This document shows positions 25,108 through 39,460 of a DNA stretch of 64,000 nt, piece after piece. The position numbers and the translations under genes were made by a program. The notes under the pieces were generated by a model. It ran no database searches. It saw only the letters and a list, made by a program, of their open reading frames with translations, and had not been told where the DNA came from. The DNA comes from Citrobacter amalonaticus. Lineage in GTDB: Bacteria; Pseudomonadota; Gammaproteobacteria; Enterobacterales; Enterobacteriaceae. The DNA is taken from NCBI RefSeq assembly GCF_018323885.1, contig NZ_AP024585.1, positions 4,650,001 through 4,714,000 of the forward strand, given 5' to 3'. Position 1 is the stretch's first letter, and every line of letters starts with the position of its first letter.

Positions 25108-26552
25108 CACTGGATACACTCAATGTCATGTTAGCCGTCAGTGAAGAGGGGATGATCGAAGAGATGATCCTCGCGCTGCTGGCCTCGCCACAGCTGGCGG
25201 TCTTTTTTGAAAAATTTCCCCGTCTGAAAGCGGCAATCACGGACGATCTACCGCGCTGGCGCGAAGCGCTTCGTCGGCGGCTTAAAGATGCACGCGTACC
25301 GCCAGAGCTGACGGAAGAGGTGATGTGCTACCAGCAGAGCCAGCTTCTCTCTACCGCGCAGTTCATCGTCCAGCTTCCGCAAATATTGACGCTATTACAC
25401 CGGCTGCACTCGCCGTATGCCGAACAGGCGCAGCAACTGGTGGACAGCAACACGATATTCACCCCCGCTCTGCATACGCTCTTTTTACAGCGTTGGCGCT
25501 TAAGTCTGGTGGTGCAGACCACGACACTGAATCAGCAATTGCTTGAAGAAGAGCGTGAGCAGTTACTGAGTGAAGTTCAGGAACGAATGACCCTGAGCGG
25601 GCAACTGGATCCGGTTCTGGCAGAAAACGAAACCGCCGCAGGCCGCCTGTGGGATATGAGCGCCGGTCAGCTCAGACGCGGTGATTATCAGTTGATCGTG
25701 AAGTATGGTGATTTTCTGCGCGAACAGCCGGAGTTGATGCGACTGGCAGAGCAACTGGGGCGTTCCAGAGAAGCCAAATCCGTTCCGCGAAAAGATGCGC
25801 CGATGGAGACCTTTCGCACGCTGGTGCGCGAGCCCGCCACGGTGCCTGAGCAGGTTGATGGTATTCAGCAAAGTGACGATATTCTGCGTCTGTTGCCACC
25901 GGAACTGGCCACGCTCGGCATAACAGAACTGGAATATGAGTTCTACCGGCGGCTGGTGGAAAAACAACTGCTCACTTATCGTCTGCACGGTGAAGCCTGG
26001 CGCGAGAAGGTCACTGAACGACCGGTGATTCATCAGGATTTCGATGAACAGCCGCGCGGGCCGTTCATTGTGTGCGTTGACACCTCCGGCTCAATGGGGG
26101 GCTTTAATGAACAGTGCGCAAAGGCCTTTTGCCTGGCCCTGATGCGCATTGCCCTTGCCGATAACCGTCGTTGCTTCATCATGCTGTTTTCCACCGAAGT
26201 GGTGCGCTATGAGCTTTCCGGCCCACAAGGCATTGAGCAGGCTATCCGCTTTCTGAGCCAACGCTTTCGCGGCGGTACGGATATCGCCAGCTGTTTTCGC
26301 GCCATTATTGAACGCATGCAGGGACGAGAGTGGTTTGATGCCGATGCGGTGGTGATTTCAGATTTTATCGCCCAGCGGTTGCCTGACGAAGTGGTGAGTA
26401 AAGTCGGAGAGCTGCAGCGGGTTCATCAACATCGCTTTCACGCGGTGGCGATGTCAGCACATGGCAAACCCGGCATCATGCGCATTTTCGATCATATCTG
26501 GCGCTTTGATACCGGGATGCGAAGCCGCCTGCTCAGACGCTGGCGGCGATAA
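25101..26552 (+). CDS. viaA: VWA-domain protein ViaA
   Basis: ViaA is the partner of RavA and stimulates its ATPase. The 483-residue product has a helical N-terminal domain and a C-terminal von Willebrand factor A domain with the MIDAS motif DTSGS at 327-331. Length and sequence match E. coli. The seven-base overlap with ravA shows translational coupling. The gene ends two bases before the convergent asnA. Confidence 0.96.
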   Translation: MLTLDTLNVMLAVSEEGMIEEMILALLASPQLAVFFEKFPRLKAAITDDLPRWREALRRRLKDARVPPELTEEVMCYQQSQLLSTAQFIVQLPQILTLLHRLHSPYAEQAQQLVDSNTIFTPALHTLFLQRWRLSLVVQTTTLNQQLLEEEREQLLSEVQERMTLSGQLDPVLAENETAAGRLWDMSAGQLRRGDYQLIVKYGDFLREQPELMRLAEQLGRSREAKSVPRKDAPMETFRTLVREPATVPEQVDGIQQSDDILRLLPPELATLGITELEYEFYRRLVEKQLLTYRLHGEAWREKVTERPVIHQDFDEQPRGPFIVCVDTSGSMGGFNEQCAKAFCLALMRIALADNRRCFIMLFSTEVVRYELSGPQGIEQAIRFLSQRFRGGTDIASCFRAIIERMQGREWFDADAVVISDFIAQRLPDEVVSKVGELQRVHQHRFHAVAMSAHGKPGIMRIFDHIWRFDTGMRSRLLRRWRR

Positions 26553-26554
26553 GA

Positions 26555-27547
26555 TTACAGCAGCGAAGCTACGCTTTCACGGACCTGTGCAGGCCATACG
26601 CCGCACTGAACCTGACCAATGTGCGGCAGTTGCAGCAGCAGCATGGTTAAGCGAGACTGACCAATGCCGCCGCCAATAGTCTGCGGCATTTCACCGCGCA
26701 GCAGCGCCTGGTGCCATTCCAGACTCAGACGATCTTCATCACCGGTAAGCTTAAGCTGATGTTTCAGCGCGTCGGCATCGACACGGATGCCCATGGAAGA
26801 GAGTTCAAACGCATCTTCCAGCACCGGGTTCCAGACCAGAATATCTCCGTTCAGACCGGCATACCCCAACTCGGATGCGGAACTCCAGTCATCATAGTCC
26901 GGCGCACGAACGTCATGGCGGTGGCCATCGCTGAGCTTACCGCCGATCCCCACCAGGAAGACCGCGCCTAACTCTTTGGCGATCGCACGTTCACGACCTT
27001 TTGCATCAAGAGCCGGATAACGGCTCAGTAATTCCTGGCTGTGAACAAAGTGGATCTGCTCTGGCAGGAACGGTGCCAGACCAAATTCTTTGCTTACCGC
27101 TGCTTCGGTCGCTTTAATTCCCGCCCAGATAGCCTCTACCGTGCTTTTCAGAGTGGAGAACTGACGCTCACCGTCGCCCATCACGCGTTCCCAGTCCCAC
27201 TGATCGACATACACTGAGTGGAGCGGGGAGAGACGATCTTCATCCGGGCGCAGGGCTTTCATGTGCGTGTAGAGCCCTTCGCCAGCGCTGAAGTCGTGTT
27301 GTCCCAGTGTTTGACGCTTCCACTTCGCCAGCGAATGAACCACTTCGAACTGGGCATCTGGCAGCGCTTTCACTTTCACCTGCACCGCTTTTTCACAGCC
27401 CGACAAGTTATCCTGCGTGCCATCCCCTACACGGCTGAGGATCGGTGCCTGGACTTCAATCAGACCCAGACGCTCCTCCAGTTGACGAGAGAAGTGAGAT
27501 TTCACGAAGCTAATTTGGCGTTGTTTGGCAATGTAAGCGGTTTTCAT
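26555..27547 (-). CDS. asnA: Aspartate-ammonia ligase (asparagine synthetase A)
   Basis: AsnA makes asparagine from aspartate, ammonia and ATP. The 330-residue product has the class II aminoacyl-tRNA-synthetase-like fold of the family ([29 protein letters not shown] near the C terminus). It is divergent from asnC, whose product activates asnA in E. coli when asparagine is low. The 150-base gap 27548-27697 contains both promoters. Confidence 0.97.
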   Translation of the reverse strand: MKTAYIAKQRQISFVKSHFSRQLEERLGLIEVQAPILSRVGDGTQDNLSGCEKAVQVKVKALPDAQFEVVHSLAKWKRQTLGQHDFSAGEGLYTHMKALRPDEDRLSPLHSVYVDQWDWERVMGDGERQFSTLKSTVEAIWAGIKATEAAVSKEFGLAPFLPEQIHFVHSQELLSRYPALDAKGRERAIAKELGAVFLVGIGGKLSDGHRHDVRAPDYDDWSSASELGYAGLNGDILVWNPVLEDAFELSSMGIRVDADALKHQLKLTGDEDRLSLEWHQALLRGEMPQTIGGGIGQSRLTMLLLQLPHIGQVQCGVWPAQVRESVASLL

Positions 27548-27697
27548 TTTTTTACTCCTGCGTCCTGTTGCCTATGATTAAGCAACAAAATGGGGGTGAT
27601 ATTCAATAATCAACAAATAAAAAGCCGCATTCAATTTTGATTCATTAAAATTAACCGCTAAAATAGAGTGAATCATTAATACACATAAGAAAAAACT

Positions 27698-28156
27698 ATG
27701 GAAAATTATCAGATCGACAATCTGGACCGCGGCATTCTTGATGCCTTAATGGAAAATGCCCGTACCGCCTACGCCGAACTGGCAAAACAGTTTGGCGTCA
27801 GTCCGGGGACCATTCACGTGCGTGTGGAGAAAATGAAACAGGCGGGGATCATCACCGGTGCGCGCATTGACGTCAGCCCGAAGCAACTCGGTTATGACGT
27901 CGGCTGCTTTATCGGCATCATTCTCAAAAGCGCCAAAGACTATCCTTCGGCATTGGCCAGGCTGGAAAGCCTGGATGAAGTCACTGAGGCGTATTACACC
28001 ACCGGCCACTACAGCATCTTTATTAAGGTCATGTGCCGGTCGATCGATGCGCTCCAGCATGTACTTATCAACAAGATCCAAACAATTGATGAAATTCAGT
28101 CCACCGAGACACTGATCGTCCTGCAAAACCCGATTATGCGTACCATCAAGCCGTGA
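27698..28156 (+). CDS. asnC: Lrp/AsnC-family regulator AsnC
   Basis: AsnC activates asnA and represses itself, with asparagine as effector. The 152-residue product has an N-terminal helix-turn-helix (AYAELAKQFGVSPGTIHVRV) and a C-terminal RAM ligand-binding domain. It is divergent from asnA and lies upstream of mioC and oriC. Readthrough from asnC toward mioC and oriC is known in E. coli. Confidence 0.97.
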   Translation: MENYQIDNLDRGILDALMENARTAYAELAKQFGVSPGTIHVRVEKMKQAGIITGARIDVSPKQLGYDVGCFIGIILKSAKDYPSALARLESLDEVTEAYYTTGHYSIFIKVMCRSIDALQHVLINKIQTIDEIQSTETLIVLQNPIMRTIKP

Positions 28157-28177
28157 TCGCCTTTTTTAATCCCACAT

Positions 28178-28186
28178 TTTTCCACA
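28178..28186 (+). promoter_or_regulatory. DnaA box in the mioC promoter region
   Basis: TTTTCCACA is a near-consensus DnaA box lying about 60 bases before the mioC ATG. In E. coli, DnaA binding here represses mioC transcription, which runs into oriC. Confidence 0.7.
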
Positions 28187-28244
28187 GGTAGATCCCAGCT
28201 CACTCACAGCGTACAATAGCCCTTCTTTAACAGGATGGGCTCGT

Positions 28245-28688
28245 ATGGCTGACATAACTCTTATTAGCGGCAGCACCCTCGGCGGCGCTGAATATGTTGC
28301 AGAACACCTGGCTGAAAAGCTGGAAGATGCCGGTTTTACTACTGAAACCCTGCACGGCCCGCTGTTAGAGGATCTTTCTGCCTCCGGGATCTGGTTGGTC
28401 ATTAGCTCCACGCACGGTGCGGGAGACATTCCGGATAACCTTGTTCCTTTATATGAAGATCTTCAATCGCAAAAACCAGATCTGTCGCAGGTTCGTTTCG
28501 GTGCGATCGGTATCGGCAGTCGCGAGTATGACACCTTCTGTGGCGCTATCGAGAAGCTCGAAGCTGAACTGAAGCATTCCGGAGCCAGACAGATCGGCGA
28601 AACGCTGAAGATCAACATCCTTGAACACGATATTCCGGAAGATCCGGCAGAAGCCTGGCTGGGATCCTGGATTAATTTACTCAAATAA
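28245..28688 (+). CDS. mioC: FMN-binding flavodoxin-like protein MioC
   Basis: MioC is a small flavodoxin that binds FMN and supports biotin synthase in vitro. The 147-residue product carries the FMN phosphate loop (SGSTLGGAEYVAE, about residues 8-20) and the loop STHGAGDIPDN. Its transcription runs directly into oriC, an arrangement conserved in enterobacteria. Confidence 0.95.
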   Translation: MADITLISGSTLGGAEYVAEHLAEKLEDAGFTTETLHGPLLEDLSASGIWLVISSTHGAGDIPDNLVPLYEDLQSQKPDLSQVRFGAIGIGSREYDTFCGAIEKLEAELKHSGARQIGETLKINILEHDIPEDPAEAWLGSWINLLK

Positions 28689-28689
28689 G

Positions 28690-28985
28690 TGTAAAGATCG
28701 TGCGATCGTGTGTGGATAACTCTGTCAGGAACCTTGGATCAACCAGTAGTTATCCAAAGAATAACCATTGTTCAGTTTTTGAGTTGTGTATAACCCTTCA
28801 TTCTGATCCCAGCTTATACGGACCAGGATCACCGATCATTCACAGCTAATGATCCTTACCAAGGTATTGATCTTAATACCGGGATCCGGCTTATCCACAG
28901 CCAATGGCGATCCTAATAAGAGATCACAATAGAACAGATCTCTAAATAAAAAGATCTTCTTTTTAATAGCCAGGATCCCGGGGTC
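28690..28985. other. oriC: Chromosomal replication origin oriC
   Basis: The mioC-mnmG interval is rich in GATC sites and contains DnaA boxes in the E. coli order: R4 TGTGGATAA (28711-28719), R3 TTATCCAAA (28750-28758), R2 TGTGTATAA (28785-28793) and R1 TTATCCACA (28891-28899). Next to R1, toward mnmG, lies the AT-rich duplex-unwinding element (about 28907-28972), which on the minus strand contains GATCT-T-rich 13-mers such as GATCTTTTTATTT and GATCTGTTCTATT. SeqA and Dam targets are therefore dense. The position between mioC and mnmG is the standard enterobacterial location. Confidence 0.96.
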
Positions 28986-29067
28986 TTTCTCAAGCCGACA
29001 AAGTTGAGTAGAATCCACCGCCCGGGCTTCAATCCATTTTCACACCGCGTTATGCGAGGCAATTACC

Positions 29068-30957
29068 ATGTTTTATCCGGATCCTTTTGACGTCATCATC
29101 ATTGGCGGGGGTCATGCAGGCACTGAGGCCGCGATGGCCGCAGCGCGTATGGGTCAACAAACCCTGCTTTTGACACACAATATCGACACGCTGGGGCAGA
29201 TGAGCTGCAACCCGGCGATTGGCGGTATTGGGAAGGGACACCTGGTAAAAGAAGTGGATGCGCTCGGCGGGCTGATGGCACAAGCAATCGACCAGGCAGG
29301 TATCCAGTTTAGGATACTAAACGCGAGCAAAGGACCGGCGGTTCGCGCTACCCGTGCTCAGGCGGATCGTGTGCTGTACCGTCAGGCGGTGCGTACCGCG
29401 CTGGAGAACCAACCCAACCTGATGATCTTCCAGCAGGCGGTTGAAGATCTGATTGTTGAAAACGATCGTGTCGTTGGCGCTGTGACCCAGATGGGGCTAA
29501 AATTCCGCGCCAAAGCGGTAGTGTTAACCGTTGGAACTTTCCTTGACGGCAAAATTCATATTGGTCTGGATAATTACAGCGGTGGCCGTGCTGGCGATCC
29601 GCCATCCATTCCGCTCTCTCGCCGTCTGCGCGAACTGCCGCTGCGCGTAAGCCGTCTTAAAACCGGCACCCCGCCGCGTATCGATGCACGCACGATTAAT
29701 TTCAGCGTGCTGGCGCAGCAGCATGGCGACAACCCAATGCCGGTCTTCTCGTTCATGGGCAATGCTGCCCAGCACCCACAACAGGTGCCGTGCTATATCA
29801 CGCATACCAACGAGAAAACCCATGACGTGATCCGTAATAACCTCGATCGTAGCCCGATGTATGCAGGCGTGATCGAAGGAATCGGGCCACGTTACTGCCC
29901 GTCGATCGAAGATAAAGTGATGCGCTTTGCCGATCGTAACCAGCACCAGATCTTCCTGGAGCCGGAAGGGCTTACCTCAAATGAAATTTACCCGAACGGG
30001 ATCTCCACCAGCCTGCCTTTCGACGTGCAGATGCTGATTGTCCGCTCAATGGAAGGGATGGAGAACGCGAAAATCGTCCGTCCGGGTTATGCCATTGAGT
30101 ATGACTTTTTCGACCCGCGCGACCTGAAACCGACGCTGGAAAGCAAATTTATCCAGGGCCTGTTCTTCGCCGGACAAATTAACGGTACCACCGGCTACGA
30201 AGAGGCTGCTGCCCAGGGCCTGCTTGCAGGGCTCAATGCCGCGCGTCTGTCCGCAGACAAAGAGGGGTGGGCACCGGCACGTTCTCAGGCCTATCTCGGC
30301 GTACTGGTCGACGACCTGTGCACGCTGGGCACCAAAGAACCGTACCGCATGTTCACCTCGCGTGCCGAATACCGTCTGATGCTGCGCGAAGACAACGCCG
30401 ATCTGCGTCTGACCGAAATGGGGCGTGAACTGGGGCTGGTGGATGACGTGCGTTGGGCTCGCTTCAACGAGAAGCTGGAGAACATCGAACGCGAACGCCA
30501 GCGCCTGAAATCTACCTGGGTGACGCCTGCGGCGGAATCGGCCAACGAAGTGAATGCTCACCTTACTGCGCCGCTGTCTCGTGAAGCCAGTGGTGAAGAT
30601 CTGCTGCGTCGTCCGGAAATGACCTATGCACAGCTCACGACCCTGACGCCGTTTGCCCCCGCACTGGAAGACGCGCAGGCTGCTGAGCAGGTTGAAATCC
30701 AGGTGAAGTACGAAGGTTATATCGCTCGTCAGCAGGATGAGATTGAAAAACAGCTGCGCAATGAAAACACGCTGCTGCCTGCCACGCTGGATTACCGCCA
30801 GGTATCTGGCCTGTCGAACGAAGTGATTGCCAAGCTAAACGATCACAAGCCGGTTTCGATCGGCCAGGCATCGCGCATCTCTGGCGTCACGCCTGCCGCT
30901 ATCTCCATTCTGCTGGTGTGGCTGAAAAAACAGGGTATGCTGCGCCGCAGCGCTTAA
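29068..30957 (+). CDS. mnmG: tRNA uridine-34 carboxymethylaminomethyl modification enzyme MnmG
   Basis: MnmG (GidA) is the FAD enzyme that, with MnmE, installs the carboxymethylaminomethyl group on wobble uridine 34 of several tRNAs. The 629-residue product has the N-terminal dinucleotide-binding motif GGGHAGTE (13-20) and the family segment with the conserved cysteine in [15 protein letters not shown]. It starts next to oriC and is transcribed away from it; in E. coli this transcription aids initiation. The MnmE partner gene lies at the right end of the window. Confidence 0.98.
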   Translation: MFYPDPFDVIIIGGGHAGTEAAMAAARMGQQTLLLTHNIDTLGQMSCNPAIGGIGKGHLVKEVDALGGLMAQAIDQAGIQFRILNASKGPAVRATRAQADRVLYRQAVRTALENQPNLMIFQQAVEDLIVENDRVVGAVTQMGLKFRAKAVVLTVGTFLDGKIHIGLDNYSGGRAGDPPSIPLSRRLRELPLRVSRLKTGTPPRIDARTINFSVLAQQHGDNPMPVFSFMGNAAQHPQQVPCYITHTNEKTHDVIRNNLDRSPMYAGVIEGIGPRYCPSIEDKVMRFADRNQHQIFLEPEGLTSNEIYPNGISTSLPFDVQMLIVRSMEGMENAKIVRPGYAIEYDFFDPRDLKPTLESKFIQGLFFAGQINGTTGYEEAAAQGLLAGLNAARLSADKEGWAPARSQAYLGVLVDDLCTLGTKEPYRMFTSRAEYRLMLREDNADLRLTEMGRELGLVDDVRWARFNEKLENIERERQRLKSTWVTPAAESANEVNAHLTAPLSREASGEDLLRRPEMTYAQLTTLTPFAPALEDAQAAEQVEIQVKYEGYIARQQDEIEKQLRNENTLLPATLDYRQVSGLSNEVIAKLNDHKPVSIGQASRISGVTPAAISILLVWLKKQGMLRRSA

Positions 30958-30970
30958 TGTGTTGAACGTT

Positions 30971-30996
30971 GCCCGGTGGCGCATTGCTTACCGGGC
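30971..30996. repeat. REP-like palindrome between mnmG and rsmG
   Basis: GCCCGGTGGCGCA and its imperfect complement TGCTTACCGGGC form a single REP-type hairpin in the 64-base gap. It may protect the mnmG message or moderate readthrough into rsmG. Confidence 0.75.
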
Positions 30997-31021
30997 AAAT
31001 TAGTTAAAACAGGTAATCACC

Positions 31022-31645
31022 GTGCTCAACAAACTCTCACGCCTGCTGGCAGACGCCGGCATTTCGCTTACCGATCACCAGAAAAATCAGCTGATTGCGT
31101 ATGTTGAAATGCTGCACAAATGGAACAAAGCGTACAACCTGACCTCTGTGCGGGATCCCAACGAGATGCTGGTTCGTCACATTCTCGACAGTATTATCGT
31201 GGCACCGCATTTGCAGGGTGAGCGTTTTATTGATGTCGGTACCGGACCGGGGTTGCCGGGCATTCCGTTGTCCATTGTGCGTCCGCAAGCGCATTTCACC
31301 CTGCTCGACAGTCTGGGTAAACGCGTGCGTTTCCTGCGTCAGGTCCAGCATGAGCTGAAGCTGGCTAACATCACGCCAGTGCAAAGTCGTGTGGAAGAAT
31401 TTCCCGCAGAGCCACCGTTTGATGGCGTGATCAGCCGGGCGTTCGCTTCACTCAATGACATGGTGAGCTGGTGTCACCACCTTCCGGGCGAGAAGGGCTG
31501 TTTTTATGCGCTGAAAGGCCAGCTACCGGAAGACGAAATAGCGTCGCTTCCTCCTGCGTTTTGTGTTGAATCGGTAGTTAAACTGCAGGTTCCGCATCTG
31601 GAAGGTGAGCGCCATCTGGTGGTGATTAAGCCAAACAAAATTTAA
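31022..31645 (+). CDS. rsmG: 16S rRNA (guanine-527 N7) methyltransferase
   Basis: RsmG (GidB) methylates G527 of 16S rRNA with S-adenosylmethionine; loss gives low-level streptomycin resistance. The 207-residue product starts with GTG at 31022 ([20 protein letters not shown]) and has the SAM-binding motif [10 protein letters not shown] near residue 71. It is co-oriented with mnmG and lies upstream of the atp operon. Confidence 0.96.
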   Translation: MLNKLSRLLADAGISLTDHQKNQLIAYVEMLHKWNKAYNLTSVRDPNEMLVRHILDSIIVAPHLQGERFIDVGTGPGLPGIPLSIVRPQAHFTLLDSLGKRVRFLRQVQHELKLANITPVQSRVEEFPAEPPFDGVISRAFASLNDMVSWCHHLPGEKGCFYALKGQLPEDEIASLPPAFCVESVVKLQVPHLEGERHLVVIKPNKI

Positions 31646-32261
31646 TATTTATCAAAAAAAATAGAGAAAAATCGGTCTTTTTATTGTTAAAACACTGAGA
31701 CATTTTTGCCGATATAAGTCGTTACACTTAACGCCACATTTACTGTCTATTATCAACAGGGCAACGTGGCTTTTTTGGCTAAAGACAAAATTAGTCAACA
31801 CTGAAAATATCAGGCTGCTAAAAATCCAGGCGTAGAATCACTCTCGAGTGTTGAATTTTTATTAAAAATGTCAATGGTTGGTTTTTGAGATGTAATCGGT
31901 CGTTTTTAAAAGAGTGAGTGATTTTAGGCTTAAATATCAGAAAGTTGAAAAGGCATCATTTGCCAAGTAAATAAATACCGTCGGGGCGAATATGCTCAAT
32001 ATGTGATCTGAAGCACGCTTTAACACCAGTGTTTACGCGCTATTTGCAGTTTTGCATGATCGTTCACAGTTTGGCTAAAAGTCATAAATGTGGGCCAGGG
32101 AAAAATATTTAAACATTTATTCACCTTTTAGCTACTTATTGTTTGAAATCACGAGGGCGCACCGTATAATTTGACCGCTTTTTGATGCTTGACTCTAAGC
32201 CTCAAAGAACGTTTTATACGACACGCGGCATACCTCGAAGGGAGCAGGAGTTAAAAACGTG
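31646..32261 (+). promoter_or_regulatory. rsmG-atpI intergenic region with the atp promoter
   Basis: This AT-rich gap of about 616 bases carries no convincing gene. A promoter is visible at 32143-32170: TTGAAA, a 16-base spacer and TATAAT. A second possible promoter begins with TTGACT at 32189. The remainder has no feature I can name. The length and position match the E. coli gidB-atpI region. Confidence 0.75.
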
Positions 32262-33466
<1,205 letters not shown>

Positions 33467-33494
33467 TTTACCAACACTACTACGTTTTAACTGA

Positions 33495-33763
<269 letters not shown>

Positions 33764-33811
33764 TGAATTAAGAGCAATATCAGAACGTTAACTAGATAGA
33801 GGCATTGTGCT

Positions 33812-34282
33812 GTGAATCTTAACGCAACAATCCTCGGCCAGGCCATCGCGTTTGTCCTGTTTGTTCTGTTCTGCATGAAGTATGTATGGCCGCCGTTAAT
33901 GGCTGCCATCGAGAAGCGTCAAAAAGAAATTGCTGACGGTCTTGCTTCTGCTGAACGCGCACACAAGGATCTTGACCTTGCAAAGGCCAGCGCGACCGAC
34001 CAGCTGAAAAAAGCGAAGGCGGAAGCTCAGGTAATCATCGAGCAGGCGAACAAACGTCGCGCTCAGATCCTGGACGAAGCCAAAACGGAAGCAGAACAGG
34101 AACGTACTAAAATCGTGGCCCAGGCGCAGGCGGAAATTGATGCCGAGCGTAAACGTGCCCGTGAAGAGCTGCGTAAGCAAGTTGCTATCCTGGCTGTTGC
34201 TGGCGCCGAGAAGATCATCGAACGTTCCGTGGATGAAGCTGCTAACAGCGACATCGTGGATAAACTTGTCGCTGAACTGTAA
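33812..34282 (+). CDS. atpF: ATP synthase Fo subunit b
   Basis: Subunit b forms the dimeric peripheral stalk. The 156-residue product starts with GTG at 33812 ([20 protein letters not shown]), has one N-terminal membrane helix and a long charged coiled-coil region, as in E. coli. It follows atpE after 59 bases and precedes atpH. Confidence 0.98.
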   Translation: MNLNATILGQAIAFVLFVLFCMKYVWPPLMAAIEKRQKEIADGLASAERAHKDLDLAKASATDQLKKAKAEAQVIIEQANKRRAQILDEAKTEAEQERTKIVAQAQAEIDAERKRAREELRKQVAILAVAGAEKIIERSVDEAANSDIVDKLVAEL

Positions 34283-34296
34283 GGAGGGAGGGGCTG

Positions 34297-34830
34297 ATGT
34301 CTGAATTTGTTACGGTAGCTCGCCCCTACGCCAAAGCAGCTTTTGACTTTGCCGTCGAACACCAAAGTGTAGAGCGCTGGCAGGACATGCTGGCGTTTGC
34401 CGCCGAGGTGACTAAGAACGAACAAATGGCAGAGCTTCTCTCTGGCGCACTGGCGCCGGAAACGCTCGCCGGGTCGTTTATCGCAGTTTGCGGTGAGCAA
34501 CTGGACGAAAACGGTCAGAACCTGATTAAGGTGATGGCTGAGAATAACCGTCTGAACGCGCTCCCGGATGTTCTTGAGCAGTTTATTCACCTGCGTGCCG
34601 CGAGTGAGTCTATCTCTGAGGTAGAAGTCACTTCCGCGAACGAACTGAGTGAAGAACAGCTTGCGAAGATTAGCGCTGCGATGGAAAAACGTCTGTCACG
34701 CAAAGTAAAGCTGAATTGCAAAATCGATAAGTCTGTAATGGCGGGCGTAATCATCCGTGCGGGTGATATGGTCATTGATGGCAGCGTACGCGGCCGTCTT
34801 GAACGTCTTGCAGACGTCTTGCAGTCTTAA
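34297..34830 (+). CDS. atpH: ATP synthase F1 subunit delta
   Basis: The delta subunit joins the peripheral stalk to the top of the F1 head. The 177-residue product ([20 protein letters not shown]) has an N-terminal helical bundle and the usual C-terminal b-binding part. It is 14 bases after atpF, with GGAGGGAGG as ribosome-binding site. Confidence 0.98.
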   Translation: MSEFVTVARPYAKAAFDFAVEHQSVERWQDMLAFAAEVTKNEQMAELLSGALAPETLAGSFIAVCGEQLDENGQNLIKVMAENNRLNALPDVLEQFIHLRAASESISEVEVTSANELSEEQLAKISAAMEKRLSRKVKLNCKIDKSVMAGVIIRAGDMVIDGSVRGRLERLADVLQS

Positions 34831-34842
34831 GGGGACTGGAGC

Positions 34843-36384
34843 ATGCAACTGAATTCCACCGAAATCAGCGAACTGATCAAGCAGCGCATTGCTCAGTTCA
34901 ATGTTGTGAGTGAAGCTCACAACGAAGGTACTATTGTTTCTGTAAGTGACGGTGTTATCCGCATTCACGGCCTGGCCGATTGTATGCAGGGTGAGATGAT
35001 TTCCCTGCCGGGTAACCGTTACGCTATCGCACTGAACCTGGAGCGCGACTCCGTGGGTGCAGTGGTGATGGGTCCATACGCTGACCTCGCCGAAGGTATG
35101 AAGGTTAAGTGTACGGGTCGTATTCTGGAAGTTCCGGTTGGCCGTGGCCTGCTGGGCCGTGTGGTTAACACACTGGGTTCTCCGATTGACGGTAAAGGTC
35201 CAGTTGATAACGATGGCTTCTCGCCAATCGAAGTTATCGCACCAGGCGTAATTGAACGTCAGTCCGTCGATCAGCCGGTGCAGACTGGTTATAAATCCGT
35301 TGATGCCATGATCCCAATCGGTCGTGGTCAGCGTGAATTGATCATCGGTGACCGTCAGACCGGTAAAACCGCGATGGCAATCGATGCCATCATCAACCAG
35401 CGTGATTCCGGCATTAAATGTGTGTACGTGGCTATCGGCCAGAAAGCGTCCACCATTTCTAACGTGGTTCGTAAACTGGAAGAACACGGCGCCCTGTCTA
35501 ACACCATCGTTGTGGTAGCGACCGCGTCTGAATCTGCCGCACTGCAATACCTGGCGCCGTATGCCGGTTGCGCAATGGGCGAATACTTCCGTGATCGCGG
35601 TGAAGATGCGCTGATCGTTTATGATGACCTGTCTAAACAGGCTGTTGCTTACCGTCAGGTTTCCCTGCTGCTCCGTCGTCCGCCAGGACGTGAAGCATTC
35701 CCGGGCGACGTGTTCTACCTCCACTCCCGTCTGCTGGAGCGCGCATCCCGCGTTAACGCGGAATACGTTGAGAACTTCACCAAGGGTGAAGTGAAAGGTA
35801 AAACCGGCTCCCTGACCGCTCTGCCGATTATCGAAACCCAGGCGGGTGACGTTTCTGCGTTCGTTCCGACCAACGTAATTTCTATTACCGATGGTCAGAT
35901 CTTCCTGGAAACTAACCTGTTCAACTCCGGTATTCGTCCGGCGGTTAACCCGGGTATCTCTGTATCTCGTGTAGGTGGTGCTGCTCAGACCAAGATTATC
36001 AAGAAACTGTCCGGTGGTATCCGTACCGCGCTGGCACAGTACCGTGAACTGGCAGCGTTCTCTCAGTTCGCATCCGATCTGGACGAAGCAACCCGTAAAC
36101 AGCTGAGCCACGGTCAGAAAGTGACCGAGCTGCTGAAGCAGAAACAGTATGCCCCTATGTCTGTAGCACAACAGGGTGTGGTTCTGTTCGCGGCTGAACG
36201 CGGTTACCTCGAAGATGTGGAACTGGCGAAAATCGGTAGCTTCGAAGCCGCTCTGCTGGCTTATGTCGACCGTGACCATGCTCCGCTGATGCAAGAAATC
36301 AACCAGACTGGTAACTATAACGACGAAATCGAAGGCAAGCTGAAAGCTATCCTCGATTCCTTCAAAGCAACCCAGTCCTGGTAA
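34843..36384 (+). CDS. atpA: ATP synthase F1 subunit alpha
   Basis: The alpha subunit forms the non-catalytic nucleotide sites of the F1 hexamer. The 513-residue product has Walker A GDRQTGKT at 169-176 and the arginine-finger region in [12 protein letters not shown]. Length and sequence match E. coli. It is 12 bases after atpH. A 532-codon open frame on the opposite strand is a shadow of its codon bias. Confidence 0.99.
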   Translation: MQLNSTEISELIKQRIAQFNVVSEAHNEGTIVSVSDGVIRIHGLADCMQGEMISLPGNRYAIALNLERDSVGAVVMGPYADLAEGMKVKCTGRILEVPVGRGLLGRVVNTLGSPIDGKGPVDNDGFSPIEVIAPGVIERQSVDQPVQTGYKSVDAMIPIGRGQRELIIGDRQTGKTAMAIDAIINQRDSGIKCVYVAIGQKASTISNVVRKLEEHGALSNTIVVVATASESAALQYLAPYAGCAMGEYFRDRGEDALIVYDDLSKQAVAYRQVSLLLRRPPGREAFPGDVFYLHSRLLERASRVNAEYVENFTKGEVKGKTGSLTALPIIETQAGDVSAFVPTNVISITDGQIFLETNLFNSGIRPAVNPGISVSRVGGAAQTKIIKKLSGGIRTALAQYRELAAFSQFASDLDEATRKQLSHGQKVTELLKQKQYAPMSVAQQGVVLFAAERGYLEDVELAKIGSFEAALLAYVDRDHAPLMQEINQTGNYNDEIEGKLKAILDSFKATQSW

Positions 36385-36434
36385 CGTCTGGCGGCTTGTC
36401 TTAGGACAGGCCGCAAGGCATTGAGGAGAAGCTC

Positions 36435-38707
<2,273 letters not shown>

Positions 38708-38727
38708 CGCCTTAATCGGAGGGTGAT

Positions 38728-39147
38728 ATGGCAATGACTTACCACCTGGACGTCGTCAGCGCAGAGCAACAAATGTTCTCTGGTCTGGTCGAGAAAATCC
38801 AGGTAACGGGTAGTGAAGGTGAACTGGGTATTTTCCCAGGGCACGCCCCACTGCTCACCGCCATTAAGCCTGGTATGATCCGCATCGTTAAACAGTTCGG
38901 TCATGAAGAGTTTATCTATCTGTCTGGCGGCATTCTTGAAGTGCAACCTGGCAGCGTGACCGTACTGGCTGATACCGCGATTCGCGGGCAGGATCTCGAT
39001 GAAGCGAGAGCCCTGGAAGCGAAACGTAAGGCTGAAGAGCACATTAAGAGCTCTCATGGTGACGTGGATTACGCTCAGGCATCTGCGGAACTGGCCAAAG
39101 CGATCGCGAAACTGCGCGTTATCGAGTTGACCAAAAAAGCGATGTAA
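38728..39147 (+). CDS. atpC: ATP synthase F1 subunit epsilon
   Basis: The epsilon subunit couples the rotor to the c ring and can inhibit ATP hydrolysis through its C-terminal helices. The 139-residue product has the N-terminal beta-sandwich and the C-terminal helical pair. It is the last gene of atpIBEFHAGDC and is followed by a terminator. Confidence 0.98.
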   Translation: MAMTYHLDVVSAEQQMFSGLVEKIQVTGSEGELGIFPGHAPLLTAIKPGMIRIVKQFGHEEFIYLSGGILEVQPGSVTVLADTAIRGQDLDEARALEAKRKAEEHIKSSHGDVDYAQASAELAKAIAKLRVIELTKKAM

Positions 39148-39164
39148 CACCGGGTTGAAAAAAT

Positions 39165-39198
39165 GAAAACCAGTCTGATTTCAGGCTGGTTTTTTTTT
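39165..39198 (+). terminator. atp operon terminator
   Basis: The stem AAACCAGTCTGA/TCAGGCTGGTTT with a short loop is followed by a run of nine or more T residues, directly after atpC. Confidence 0.93.
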
Positions 39199-39460
39199 GC
39201 CTGTCATTAATGTGCTGTTTGCCTCATCTTACTTTATGGATCAAAAAAAGAGTAAAAACATTAGCCTGGCGCGTTAATCGCGATATCAGGTGACATTTCA
39301 GAAGACAAAAGTCGCAGTAATGGACGAAAATGTCTCTATCTTCGTTGGGGAAAATTCGCGATTGTGCGTTTTATCCTCTGCCCATTTCACGACGAAAAAA
39401 ATGTAGTATTTTCAACGTGAAACGGTATAAATTCGTTCTCAAATTACAGTCAGGGCGCGT
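39199..39460 (+). promoter_or_regulatory. glmU upstream region
   Basis: The AT-rich gap between the atp terminator and the glmU ATG must hold the glmUS promoters. In E. coli these are controlled by NagC. I see an A/T-flanked GTAGTATTTTCAACGTGAAA segment near 39401-39420 that could be part of a NagC site, but I do not assign it firmly. Confidence 0.5.

Noticed and set aside
34696..36294. 532-codon open frame on the minus strand across atpA
   Set aside because: It is antisense to the highly conserved atpA gene, and the encoded composition is a codon-bias shadow with no recognisable domain.
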